A stretch of 64,000 bases of DNA from Numida meleagris (Eukaryota > Chordata > Aves > Galliformes > Numididae), in the NCBI RefSeq assembly GCF_002078875.1, contig NC_034410.1:79453104-79517103 (forward strand), given 5' to 3'. How positions within the stretch are numbered: the first letter of the stretch is position 1; each line of letters starts with the position of its first letter. The notes below the pieces were generated by a model, which was given only the letters and a program-made list of their open reading frames with translations, was not told the DNA's origin and did no database searches. Position numbers and translations under genes: made by a program. Shown here piece after piece: positions 24,501-35,119 of the stretch.

Positions 24501-25609
24501 TTTTAGCCAAGATAACAACTTCAATATGGTTTTATGTTATGATTTTCACATATTAGTAATGATAATAACATTAGAGAGAGCACTGAAGAAAGTCATTTAA
24601 CCCAGATCTTATTTTATTAATTGGTTAAAAAAAAAAAGATTAATCTCTCAGAACATTAGTTGAATCATGACTGAACAAGATCTGAAGATGAAGACTTAAA
24701 AGTCTGTACTCAAGGGAAAAACTTCAGTAGACCAAAGCTCATAACAAAGGAAAAAAACAACAGCGTTAAGTGTTCACGGCAAAACTTACATAACCAGAAA
24801 TTGTCAAAAATTATCAAAATTAATAATGGAAAAAGACTGTCTACCGTCAGTTTCAGCTCTTCACATCAGATTTTCCCTCAATAGCAGTTCCTTAATTTCA
24901 GTTAGTTTATTTGTCACAAAACATCAGTACCTCCCAAGCTGCAAAGATATTTCACGTGTACTCCTCCATCCCAAAATCAAGCCCAAGTGAAAATTTAATT
25001 AGCTCTTTCACACATGCACTCCTGAGAAAGCAAAACATCTGAGAAGACAGATCCCAAACCTCAGCAAATCTGAGTTCCTAGCACAGGATGCTCAAATCAA
25101 GTACCAAGCCTCCATGCTCTGTAAGTGGCTGCTGTTCATTTTCTTCTCTTTGAAGAAATTTTTTCCCTGGTGTTCAGAGCCTAAACCACTACATCATTTA
25201 CAAATCATCGTATTTCCTCAGAATTCATGTTGCAAGAGTGAATTAAACAAGATGATGCAGTTTTCTGAAACAGTTCTTTAAAGATGAATCTTAACCAAAC
25301 ATCTGCATCTTCTTTCCTCTCCAGGCCATGAGGACCCAGGAGGATTTGATGTTCGGATCCTGCCAAAGCTATTCTCAGCACCATAACTGCATTCTCTTTA
25401 TTTCTAAGTTCTACACAGTTTAGCTTACTTCTTTATGTCAGTTCAGTCTTCAGTTGAAGCTTCTTGCAGGCCAGCTTTCAAATGAAAACTACCATAAGAG
25501 AAGCCGAGTTGCTATCTTAAAGCAAATAGCAAGTGTTAAGTAGCACTGGAAGCAAATATTTGGGGCTACGACATCTGTTCTGATCCAGTCATCACCTGAC
25601 TAGCCTATG

Positions 25610-26010
25610 TGTTACAGACCGAATGAAAACACAATACAACCATTACTGTAAAACAGCAACTTCAAACATGAGAGTTGTAATGCTATAATGTGATAGAAGA
25701 TAATAGCTGGGTAGCAAAGTCTTTGGCTGCAGCAAATGAGGACAAGCCCAAATGCAGCAGCTGTAGACATAGAAATGAAGGAAAAGCGCTACTTAGCTTT
25801 GGAAGGCCTCAAGCAGGCAAGGTTCTCCAGTGAGAGACTCTTACCTCCACTGCCAAACCTTAAATGAGGTCTGGGAAGGGGTGGATCCTGGCTCCACCCT
25901 CTCTGGTTACTCAGGTGCACTGCATGCACTTGAGCTCCCCTGAGTTGGCCCTGCCTTCTCACCAGGTGCTCAATCACTGGTTCAGGCTGTGACTTAGCAT
26001 TTCTGCTACA
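25610..26010 (-). mobile_element. LTR-like dispersed repeat, copy 1
   Basis: About 400 bp, clearly homologous to 56275-56636 in the same orientation. Shared blocks include ATGAGGTCTGGGAAGGGGTG, CACCAGGTGCTCAATCACTG and GGCTGCAGCA. On the minus strand it begins TGTAGCAGAAATGC and ends CTGTAACA, that is TG...CA with TGT/ACA termini as in retroviral LTRs. It also holds a TTTAAGG TATA-like box downstream of a partly conserved palindrome (25874-25902). No internal retroviral sequence adjoins, and no target-site duplication was found, so LTR status is inference. Family not recognised. A long minus-strand ORF through it is a by-product of the sequence, not a gene. Confidence 0.55.
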
Positions 26011-28436
26011 GGGGTGAAGGGGAGAAAGGATATAAATATCTTCTGGCATTTTTTACTCTTTATTCTGGAAGGGAGAAGGCTGCATATCTCATAGTACATG
26101 TGTACACAGCAAATGTGCAGAATGCTAGCTCCTAGGTGGGAGGAAGCATCTACATCCAGTTGAAAAAGGATGTCTGTTTATTTTGCATTAGAACTAATTA
26201 ACCGCAACACACTTCTCAGTGAGGGAGCGTTTTTTTCTTGAGTCAGACATTCCTGTCAGTTGGGGCTCAGCAGGCATAGCTGGTGCACAGGGCCACGTAC
26301 TGCTTGTGGATATAAGGTGGTCTCTGGGCTGAGCCCAAGGAGGAGGTGGGATGGTACAGCTGTACACAGTTGTGCCTCACCAGCTGAATAATCCTGCTAG
26401 AAGTTCATTGGATAAACACCCCATTTCACTCATATACCAAGGGAAACACAACCTATTCTGACTATACAGAGTGGTATTTTCCTCTCCAGCCAATTTGAGT
26501 CTCTACAAAAGAACATACCCCAAAAGAAAAACCACTACAAAACACAGTATTCTCTCTCCAGCACTCAAAAGCTATAGTGTGCCCCAGATTAGGTTGGCAC
26601 AAAGCAAGGAACCAGGCTTTGGTTCAGTGAGAAAGGAGCTTTGAGAATCCCACTGTGCTGGCCCACACAGAGTCATCAAATATCTCAGCTGAAGGCGAGT
26701 GTGGTAACACGCAAAGCATAGCCCTTAAGTCCAGCCTCACTTCTCTCTAGTGATGGGTTTAATCTGTAACCTTTTTAAAGCTCATTTTGAAGCTCATAAG
26801 GCTTTACAACGTTTTTACTGGTATTGAAATAAACTTCCCTGAAAAACTTTACAGATTGGAAAGGTACAGATATAGATTCTTTGCTCTGTTTTGTTAAGAC
26901 TGGAGGGTAGAAGAGGTATCATCTCCAGCAAATATCTAGCATGCCTATCTTTTCTGTCCCTTGGTTAGAAGGATGACAACATGGCACATGAAATCATTCC
27001 CTGACTTCCTGATGGCTCCTGTGATGACAGCACTCTTATTCCTCCAATTGTGAAGCCTTACAGTTCCCAAACCAGGCACCTTCTGAAGATCTGAAAATGT
27101 AAGTTAACCTAAAAATGAACTAGAGCACAGCCATGGTGAACTGGGTGCCAACACTTCCATCTTTGCAGGATGATAAGTTGTTTCCCCAAAAATAACTCAC
27201 TGCAGCAGAATGTCAACTATTACTAAAAGGCAAGTTCATTCCAGATGTGGGCAGGTACATTATATTTCTGGTAGATGACTTAACAGGAGTGATCCTGCGC
27301 TGTTCAGAGCTGCATAGGTCACACTTGTCCTGCTACTAATATTTGCTCAAAAGACCAAATAATTGTTTTCAGTGATGACATAAGCACCTAAAACGCAGTG
27401 TTTTCTTTCTTTCTTTTTTTTTCCCCTCCTGGCTGCACATTTACAGAACCATCCTCACAGTCTCATGTTTCTCAGGTACAACAGCTTTGGCTGTGAAGTG
27501 CCAGTAGGAGTCCACAGCAATTAAAATATCGTTTGCAGATGCAGATCAGCACGATGAGCATGAGCTACTACTCTGCCTACCCATTCCATGCTACCAGAAA
27601 ACTCAACCGTGTGTGCAAAAAGCTATTTTAAAAGATGGTTGGAGCAAAGTATGAATCTACCTAATTCAAGATCTCAAATCATTTATGCTTGACTTTAAAA
27701 AAAAAAAAAAAGAATTAAAAAAGTGGAGCTATGTGCCTTAAAGTAATTAATACAATAGCCACAGAACACCAAAGAGACAAACATTTTTTAAGCAAAGCTC
27801 AACCTGGAAAGACCCTGTGTAAGATATGAAAACAGTCTCCAAACAAACTCAAAGCAGTTACCTCCTAGTCATTTCCCTCAGACTTCTATTTATCTTAACA
27901 GTATTATCAGGCTTATCCAACAAGTAACTAGAGAGTTTGGAACCACAACAGCAAATTGTGTTAGATAAAACACAACACAGAATGCTAGGTACAAAATATT
28001 TCGAAGACAGGGGGAAAAAACCCTAAAAAAACTGGATGTGCAGTACCCTCTAGTGGCAGAGGCCTGTTCTCACACTCGGCTTGATCAAGAGCACGTGCTC
28101 TGTTTAGTGAGTGACTTTATCTCCTCTAACTGGAGAATTCGATCTAAGAAAGTCCTGGAAAATAAGGTACGTACTAAGCAGAACACCTTCCTTCTCTGAC
28201 TCAGAGCGTTTCAGGCGAAATTCCAGTTTTCAAAGCTTTACTCTATTTCGCTTGTTTTAATTTTCACTTTTTTTTTGATGAATCTCCCTGGGAAAACTCA
28301 ACAATACAGAAGGAAAACATTTCTGTTACTAACTCATGTACTCCAAGACTGATGCCCTGAAATTAAAATGAAATCTCGGTTAATTCCAGCTTAATAATGC
28401 AAAGACAAACATAAGAGATAAATAAAAGATAATCTA
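26011..28436. other. Unannotated interval
   Basis: No gene recognised. The stretch at about 26200-26400 is GC-richer than its surroundings and may be an unrecognised old repeat. The rest is ordinary AT-rich DNA with a poly-A run near 27697. Confidence 0.45.
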
Positions 28437-28612
28437 ATGGCACAGGCTGCCCAGGGAAGCTGTGGTGCCCCATCTCTGGAGGCGCTCAAGGCCAGGTTGG
28501 ATGGGGCCCTGGGCAGCCTGAACAGGTGGGGAGCAGCCCATAGCACGAGGGTGGGGCTGGGTGGGCTGTAATGCCCCTTCTAGCCCAAGCCTTCCCATTA
28601 GTCTATGAATAC
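28437..28612 (+). mobile_element. CR1 LINE 3' fragment
   Basis: The segment CACAGGCTGCCCAGGGAAGC through GGCCAGGTTGGATGGGGCCC matches the last codons of CR1 ORF2 and its 3' UTR. It ends at CCCAAGCCTTCCCATTAG and TCTATGAAT, a decayed octamer tail. It is strongly 5'-truncated, and a run of A follows a few bases later. Confidence 0.88.
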
Positions 28613-31600
28613 TGTATTTAAAAAAAAAAAAAAAGAAAAAAATTATCATGTCTTTTTAGGACGTAAACAGATAACCTATGTGCTCTTCCGGCACTGTCTG
28701 TTCATTGTTTTATACCCAGCCCACTCAACATTTCCCCCTCCTCCCACTTAAAAATAAAACTCTGGGAATCATTGCTATGCAATATCTTAGTGTTTTGGGG
28801 CGTGCTTCTATTTAAATAAGAATCCTTCCATCCCTCACATGAAGAGATGCTTAAAAATGAAAGAAAAATACAAACTTTGATCCAGAGTATATACTTTTAG
28901 CTGTTATAATCATTAAAAGGAGCACAAGCAGGTTTTCTTTGTTTTCAGTTTTTGTTGTTTGGAACTTATAATGCAATAAATTTTTCTGAAAACAATTCTG
29001 AAAGGTTTTGCGCGATCAGTAGGGAAAAATAATCTATGTTTCATCCAGCACTTATAGTACACCTTATTTCAGCAAGACATTTGACACAGACATTTGACAC
29101 TAAGTAAAGACCATCACTTAAGCACATGATTAGTTTTTCAGTAGAAAGCAACAAGAGTCTTAAGGAAAGGAGAATGAACGGATGTATGCATGTGACTGAA
29201 CAGAGCAGATATGCAGATTTTGTTGGACATGTGGACAACTTTAATCATTTTGGCTTCAATTCTGAGCTAGCTTTCCTTTCTCAAAAGTTTAGGTATAGTT
29301 TGAAGAAACATGCTGCCTAGATAACTTACGTGTTTTAAAAAAAGCGAGTCAAACTAGAAGTGCAGTATATTGACTGAAGCTAAAGTCAGGCACTCTATAA
29401 CTTGGACCTAATCCAAAACTAAGACCACCAAACTGCTCCTTCCCCCCCCACATACAGATTGTCAGGTAACCTTACCTAAGTCTCCCATCACCTTGACAGG
29501 ATGATGGAGGGCTGCACATGCATCTACACACACTATCAACTGATGAATAAAACAGAGCTTCTTCCAAGAGTAGTTTCTTTTAATCTCAAATGCTTGAATG
29601 CACTTCAGTCTGAGCAAGGAAGAGAAACATAGTGGTGCTTTCTTGCCTCTGTGTTCGATTGCCTCTCTCTTGCAGAGGACATTCTGCAGATTATGGCAGT
29701 CACACTTGCCTTCATTCATTTATGCCATCTAATTATTATGCCCTTCAGTGAGGGTCTAGTAGGTCCCTGTAATCATTTACCAGCAATTAACAAGATAATG
29801 CCACTAAATTCCATAAACTTATGTTCTCCTGTAAGGCAAAATATTCTTGGAAGTTGAAGGAAAACAAGGAAAACTGCAAGTGAGTTAAAGTCTTCTGACC
29901 TGTCACTGGGTTGCACCGCTTTGAAGAAAGCTTCAGAGAGGTTTTACAGGAAGCAATGTTAAACGAGGCGCATTCACATGAGCACAAAGAATGTTTAAAA
30001 TCTTAGAGAGACTTTTCAGAAGCTGTTAAATAAAGCATAATAAAGTAAATAAAGCACACAAAGGACTGCTTTCATAAATGGTTTTCTCATGAGAACTGCT
30101 GTTTTTATTTTCCTGGTTAATCAGTGAAAAAGCTTTGTGTTCTACCTCACCACACTGAGTTTCATGCAAGGATACCTTTGCCACTGCAGTTTCAAACAAT
30201 ATTTTAATCACGGTTATGTAATAGTATGTTTGAGGGTATTTGTCACTGCTTTGTTTTGAAGCTTCTCTTGCACATAAAGATGTATCCTTCTGTCCTTAAG
30301 CGGCAGTTACTTTTCTTTTTTTTCCCCTAGCAAAGCTGAAGTACAAAGATAACACAAGGATATAACAACTTAAATCAGTTTATCATCATACAAACAGCAT
30401 AAGCACCTCAAAGACTACTAGGAGAGCTGCAATATACGTATTCCGTTACTTACATCTCACGGCTCTTTGCACTGCATTTCGAAGCTACCACTAAGTTACA
30501 TGACCAAAAACCACAGAACCAGAGATTATTATTTTTGTTACTCAGAGCTGAAGCACACCTCTCTATAGTTTTATATAACTTCTGCTGTCATGAAATATAT
30601 TCATACATTACCATAAATCAATGAGTTGATCTCAACAGCTTAGGAGTACTTTAGCATTCAATTTGTAGTTTGGATTACTGTTCTTTTGCGTTCCCCAGTA
30701 GTGCTTCATTTGTGTCCATGCCCCAGTAGGATCTAAATCTTCCCAGTTTTAGTTGCTGCTTTGACTTTCTGACCTTTGATTCTACATGCAAATTCAGTGG
30801 CAAGATCTCAGTGCCCACGGCAAAGCTTGTAAGGATTACCTTCGGTCAGCACTGGAGAGCTTTACAGGAGTGATCAGAGTTTAATCTGTTTCTAATTAAG
30901 AGCTGATCTGCTTGTCCCCATGCTCTAAAAATATCAAGCTGTTTATATAAACTGTGCTTTTTCTCTTTTTTTTTTTTAAATCCCCATGATTTTATAACAC
31001 AAACAATGGAAGAATTCAGGGCATTAGAAACATGTTTCCTAGTGGGTTTCAGGTAGTTATGTTTTTGAATAATTAACAAAAGAAACTTCAAGATCAACTT
31101 AAAGAATGCTAGAAGTGAAAAGAATGAAGAGGCAAATTAGGAAATTAGTTATATGAGGCCACCTTTCAATAGAAAGAGCAAAGTCAATTGAAAAACAGTA
31201 ATAGACTGTATAAACAACCATTGCTTGTACCATGTGTTCAATCTGAGAGATGATAAGTTTGATTAAGCAAAGACAGGTTGCTAAGAAAAAACAAGGCACA
31301 GGGGAGATCATATCAGTAAATGGTATTGCTGTTGTCTTATTTGATAGCATTTCCTAGATAACTAACATGAGGTAACAGTTTCCTGAAATTCTGGCCCATG
31401 AAGTACCTGAGAACAAGGATTCAGCATTCTGAATAAGCTGGCTTCTCTGAGATACATCTTCTCCCCCTTATTTAATCATTTCTCTACTAGAATTTTTTTT
31501 TTCTTTTTCGTCCAGTCTATTCAGATGGAGAAAACAAGTATCCTGGTTTATTTCTGTTATCCAACCAAGAAAAAGCGTAAACCCTACCCAGAATAAAGCA

Positions 31601-31682
31601 AGAAAAAAAACCCTACCAACCAACACAATCCAGCTTATTCTTTGAAATACTGTTTTGTTTTACATAAAAGTACAAGTACACA
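28613..31682. other. Unannotated AT-rich interval
   Basis: Poly-A at 28620-28634 just after the CR1. No repeat recognised elsewhere. One minus-strand segment (29476-29609) has good splice-like borders and an open frame but no recognisable product. Confidence 0.45.
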
Positions 31683-32251
31683 TGAGGCTTCTTATTTTAG
31701 TTGTAACAGAGTTATGTTTCTTCATAATAGCTTGTATGGCTCTATGCTTTGGATTTGTGACCAAGACAGTGTTGATAAGACAGAGATGGTTCAGTTATTG
31801 CTGAGCAGTGCTGCACAGAGCAAAGGACATTTCAGCTTCTCATGCTGCCCAGCCAGTGGGGGGGCTGGAGGTGCACAAGGAGCTGAGAAGGGGCAGAGCC
31901 AGGACAGCTGACCTAAACTGAAAAGGGAGATATGACCATATACCATATGACATCATACTCATCAATAAACTTCAGGGAAAGGAGGAGGAGAGGGGATGTT
32001 TAGGTGATGGTGTTTGTCTTCCCAGTAACTGATACGTGCAAAAAAACGCTGTTTTTCTGAAAGTGGCTGAATATCTGCCTACTGATGTTCAGTATTGAAT
32101 GAATTCCTTGTTTTGCTATGCTTTCATGTACAGCTTTTATTTTCCTTAGTAAGTTTTTTTTGCCCTCATGTTTACCCTTCCAGCACTCTTCTGCATCCCA
32201 TCTGCAGGGAGTGGGCAAGTAACAATTTCCTACCAGGATTAGCCCACAACA
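31683..32251 (+). mobile_element. Avian ERV solo LTR, copy 2
   Basis: Same family as 8931-9455. Recognisable blocks in order: GCTTTGGATTTGTG, CAGTGTTGATAAGACAG, TTGCTGAGCAGTGCTGCACA, TTTCAGCTTCTCATGCTGCC, GGACAGCTGACC, CATATACCATATGACATCAT, then GAATGAATTCCTTGTTTTGC and a terminal GATTAGCCCACAACA. The 5' end is diverged (about 31683). ATCAATAAAC near 31960 may be the decayed promoter or poly(A) element. No internal retroviral genes flank it. It keeps a U5-like part that copy 1 has partly replaced by TA repeats. Confidence 0.8.
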
Positions 32252-34801
32252 CTGAGAAAGACAGAAGCTTTTACCTCTGAACAGCACCATTTTCAGTCAA
32301 CCCCTCGTGACTGATGCAGGGTGGATTTTTTTTAAAAAACGGTGTTGTTTTTTTTTTCCCCCAGAATATTCTCTTTCCAAGATCTTACTCACATATTGTC
32401 AAGTATACTGCAACTCATGAGTTTCCAGGTTACTTGGGACAGGAGTTGTTTCAATCTGTGTGCTGTGAGGCAGAACCTACAGAAAGCCATACACTACGGT
32501 TAAAAGCACTTAAGTGCTGAGCAGCCCACATAGCACTGTAGTTTCCTTCTGTTTTCAGTCTGCTTACAGTTGCATAGTCTTCTGAAGTCTGTCCACATTC
32601 ACTATCAGAGATGCTAGAATAACAAAACTCCACTTACCTTCAAACAAAAGACAGAAACTCATCCAAAAAGCTCCTTTCGGTAAGAATCAGGCTTTTCCTC
32701 TGAAGGCTCTTTATAGTAAGAGGTTACAGGACAAAATGAAGCCATTAGCAAAGTTAATAGAGATGTGTGAGACAGAGGTGACAACATTTAGCAGCATTGT
32801 TTCTTGGGACACTCAAAAAGATTTGAAGGCGGGGGGAGCAACAGAGTTTTGGCTATGGCTAAGACAACAGTAACATTCACCTTAAGGAACCTGAAAAGAA
32901 TTTATGGTTCATACATATTTACTTTTACACTGATATTTTATTCCCATCCATTGTGTATATTCTTTTTGCTGGTGTTTGAAAAGAGAATTGAAGTATCCTG
33001 TATCCCAGATGTCCTGTGAAATTTTTTCTCCTTAGACATAGAGCTTGCTTACGCTTCACCTTTTCTGTATGTTTTCCATCTTATGGTGCTTCAATGTGCT
33101 GTACTTGAAGTTATGATAATGAAAACATAATTCAAATGTGTGAACTATTAACACATTTATGAAACAATCCACCAAAAAACTTCCATCAATGCTTTGTAAC
33201 TCATAGTGACTTGTGGTTTCCTCTCAGAAAGCTTAGGTTTTTGATCATGGCAGCTGAAGGCAATGCCATGACCAAAAACCTAAGCTTAACAGCATCCACT
33301 TTAGGTGTGTGTTTCAGCAAAGATCTATTCTTGCTTGCTTCAACCAGCTGAGAAAGCCCACAGGTTTGAGGCAATACCACTTTAACTGCCAAATAATTCC
33401 TTTCCTCATGCATAGATATGTCATTTAGTAAACCATGTATTCCTGTCCAGCTTTCTTATTTTGGAGCAAACAAAGACCTCAACGTTTGAGTAGAAAAAAT
33501 AAGGTTGTTCTTAAATATCTTTCTCATCACCAAACACTGAGTTGTTCATATAAATAGCTGCCTGTGGGATATTTTTGTTTGTATATTCAAGCTGTTTATT
33601 TTTTTTATGTTGCTAAAAGAGAACGTTCTGTCGAGAGTTGATGTATGTGCACAGACCTAAGAACTCCCGAGGTCTTTACTGCCCACAGGAATGTAATTTT
33701 TGACTTAAAAAAGGGATGGTGAATTACCTGAAAATTAATGGGCTTCATTTTATTTTCAGAACATCAGCAGGTATTCTGTTTTGATTTACTTTCTTCCAGA
33801 CATAAAGAGTGTAAGTATTGAACGTAATATTTGTCCTGTCATTGAACTAGAGCCTGCATGAATAACTTATGCTACTTTGAAACCACTATAGAAACAGCTA
33901 GTGCTCATCCTAATGTTATGTGTGTTTTTCATATTTTAAAATGATATACAATTCTTTCACAAATATTCCCATTTGAAGTGAAGAGATGCTATACTGGAGA
34001 AAATTTTATAAATCACAAAGCCTCAGATGAATAGTCTTTAAGTAGTTTCTTTAGCCAGTTGAGTCTTTTCAGTGATGATATTACATGTTAGAACTTCAGG
34101 AATGTTCATGAAAATGGTTAAATTCAACCTGGCTTTAAGAGAAACAGCACAGATTAGAGATGGTGTAATGACTTATTTATTCCAGGGCTTGATGTTCATT
34201 TGCCATCTTTGTCACAGCAGAATGAGTCATTTCCAGCAGACAGCTGTACAGATCAGGATCAGATGTCTGCGTTTTGTTAAAATAAACAGATGCAGCTGCA
34301 ATTTCACCCAACATTCGTGACTGGGTGTTAGAGAAAAATGTGAACCAACAATATTGACTACTGAATTATTGGTGTCTGCTAAGCTGATATTTCCATAGTT
34401 TGATCCCTGGAGAAAATGCATTCTCTCCATTTGAAAACAAAGTTTTTTGTTTGTGGAAACAGAGAAAGCAAGTCAGGAAACTCCTGAAATGTCATTATTG
34501 TCTGGTGAGAGCCATAAGGGTTACAGAAATGGTCTTTATAAAGACCTCTAAAATATATATTTTGAAATCCTTCAAGAGACACAATTAAGGAACTTTGGTT
34601 GTGGGAGATTTTCACATAACTCAAAATGAGGACCTGGCTCTTGGGATACCTACTTGTGGGATGACCAGACTCTTCAGTAGGTGTTTCAGGGCTGGAGGGA
34701 CTGGTTCCATGTATTTGGTAGTTACCAGTTATTGTGGAAGAGCCCCAAGCTCTTGCTATTAGATAACCTAAGTCACCACAGAAACTGATTGTGTTACTTA
34801 C
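32252..34801. other. Unannotated AT-rich interval with a notable hairpin
   Basis: No CR1 or LTR recognised. It contains the 22-bp-stem inverted repeat at 33229-33287 and the downstream part of a 246-codon minus-strand ORF (34379-35119). Confidence 0.45.
33229..33287. repeat. 22-bp-stem inverted repeat (hairpin), 15-nt loop
   Basis: The left arm 33229-33250 (starts AAGCTTAGGTTTTTG) pairs with 33266-33287 (ends CAAAAACCTAAGCTT) over 22 positions with one mismatch at 33244. Transcribed from the minus strand the mismatch becomes a G-U pair, giving a continuous stem. The 59-nt size is close to a short microRNA precursor, but the flanks do not extend the stem. It could instead be a palindromic relic of a small transposon or of a foldback mutation. 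Confidence 0.85.
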
Positions 34802-34977
34802 AGCTGAGATGAAGGAAGAAAAGTTGGGAATGAGAGAAGGACTCAAATGTGTAGGAAGGCTTTCTTTGAGCTGGTTGTTTGTGAAGATGTAGATAGAGAG
34901 AAAGGAAAAGCAGAACAGAAGTTTTGTTTGCAAGGTCACCATAACTTCTGTCTTATTACTGTGCTGGGAAAGCACTT
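34802..34977 (-). other. Candidate secretory exon (signal-peptide-like ORF with splice sites)
   Basis: On the minus strand a good acceptor (CTCTTTCCCATTTGCAG, ending at 34978) and a strong donor (AGCT|GTAAGTAA at 34801) bound 176 bp. An ATG at 34942-34940 opens 47 codons up to the donor in phase 0. The peptide starts MVTLQTKLLFCFSFLSIYIF, like a signal peptide, followed by a Ser/Pro-rich stretch (LSPSLIPNFSSFIS). A second donor, ATGGGAG|GTAAGT at 35113/35112, could end an upstream exon; removing the 135-bp intron keeps the frame. The whole region is also open as a 246-codon ORF (35119-34379). I do not recognise the protein, and coding status is speculative. Confidence 0.22.
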
Positions 34978-35119
34978 CTGCAAATGGGAAAGAGCTTTCA
35001 CTTCTGCCAAGCCAAACTGCTTTTCTCCAAAAGCAGCATTGGCAGTGCAGTCCCCCCTCCTCTGCAGAACTAATGGAGGTGACGATGTAGCTATGGTTAT
35101 AGAAATACTTACCTCCCAT

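Larger units (their letters stand above)
9456..25609. other. Long unannotated AT-rich interval
   Basis: No gene, CR1 or LTR recognised over 16 kb. Landmarks: a locally GC-richer block at about 11360-11690 with an ATG-initiated 161-codon ORF (11322-11807); a homopolymer junction C10-T12 at 16153-16174; a perfect 11-bp hairpin at 18535-18560; poly-T runs near 13809, 15583 and 22420; and a hydrophobic short ORF tail near 18282-18374. Nothing supports a coding function. The interval could be intronic. Confidence 0.5.

Noticed and set aside
25789..26049. Minus-strand ORF similar in sequence to another ORF at 56283-56669
   Set aside because: The peptide similarity comes from the shared LTR-like repeat DNA. 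The frames have different ends, and no retroviral or host protein family is recognisable.
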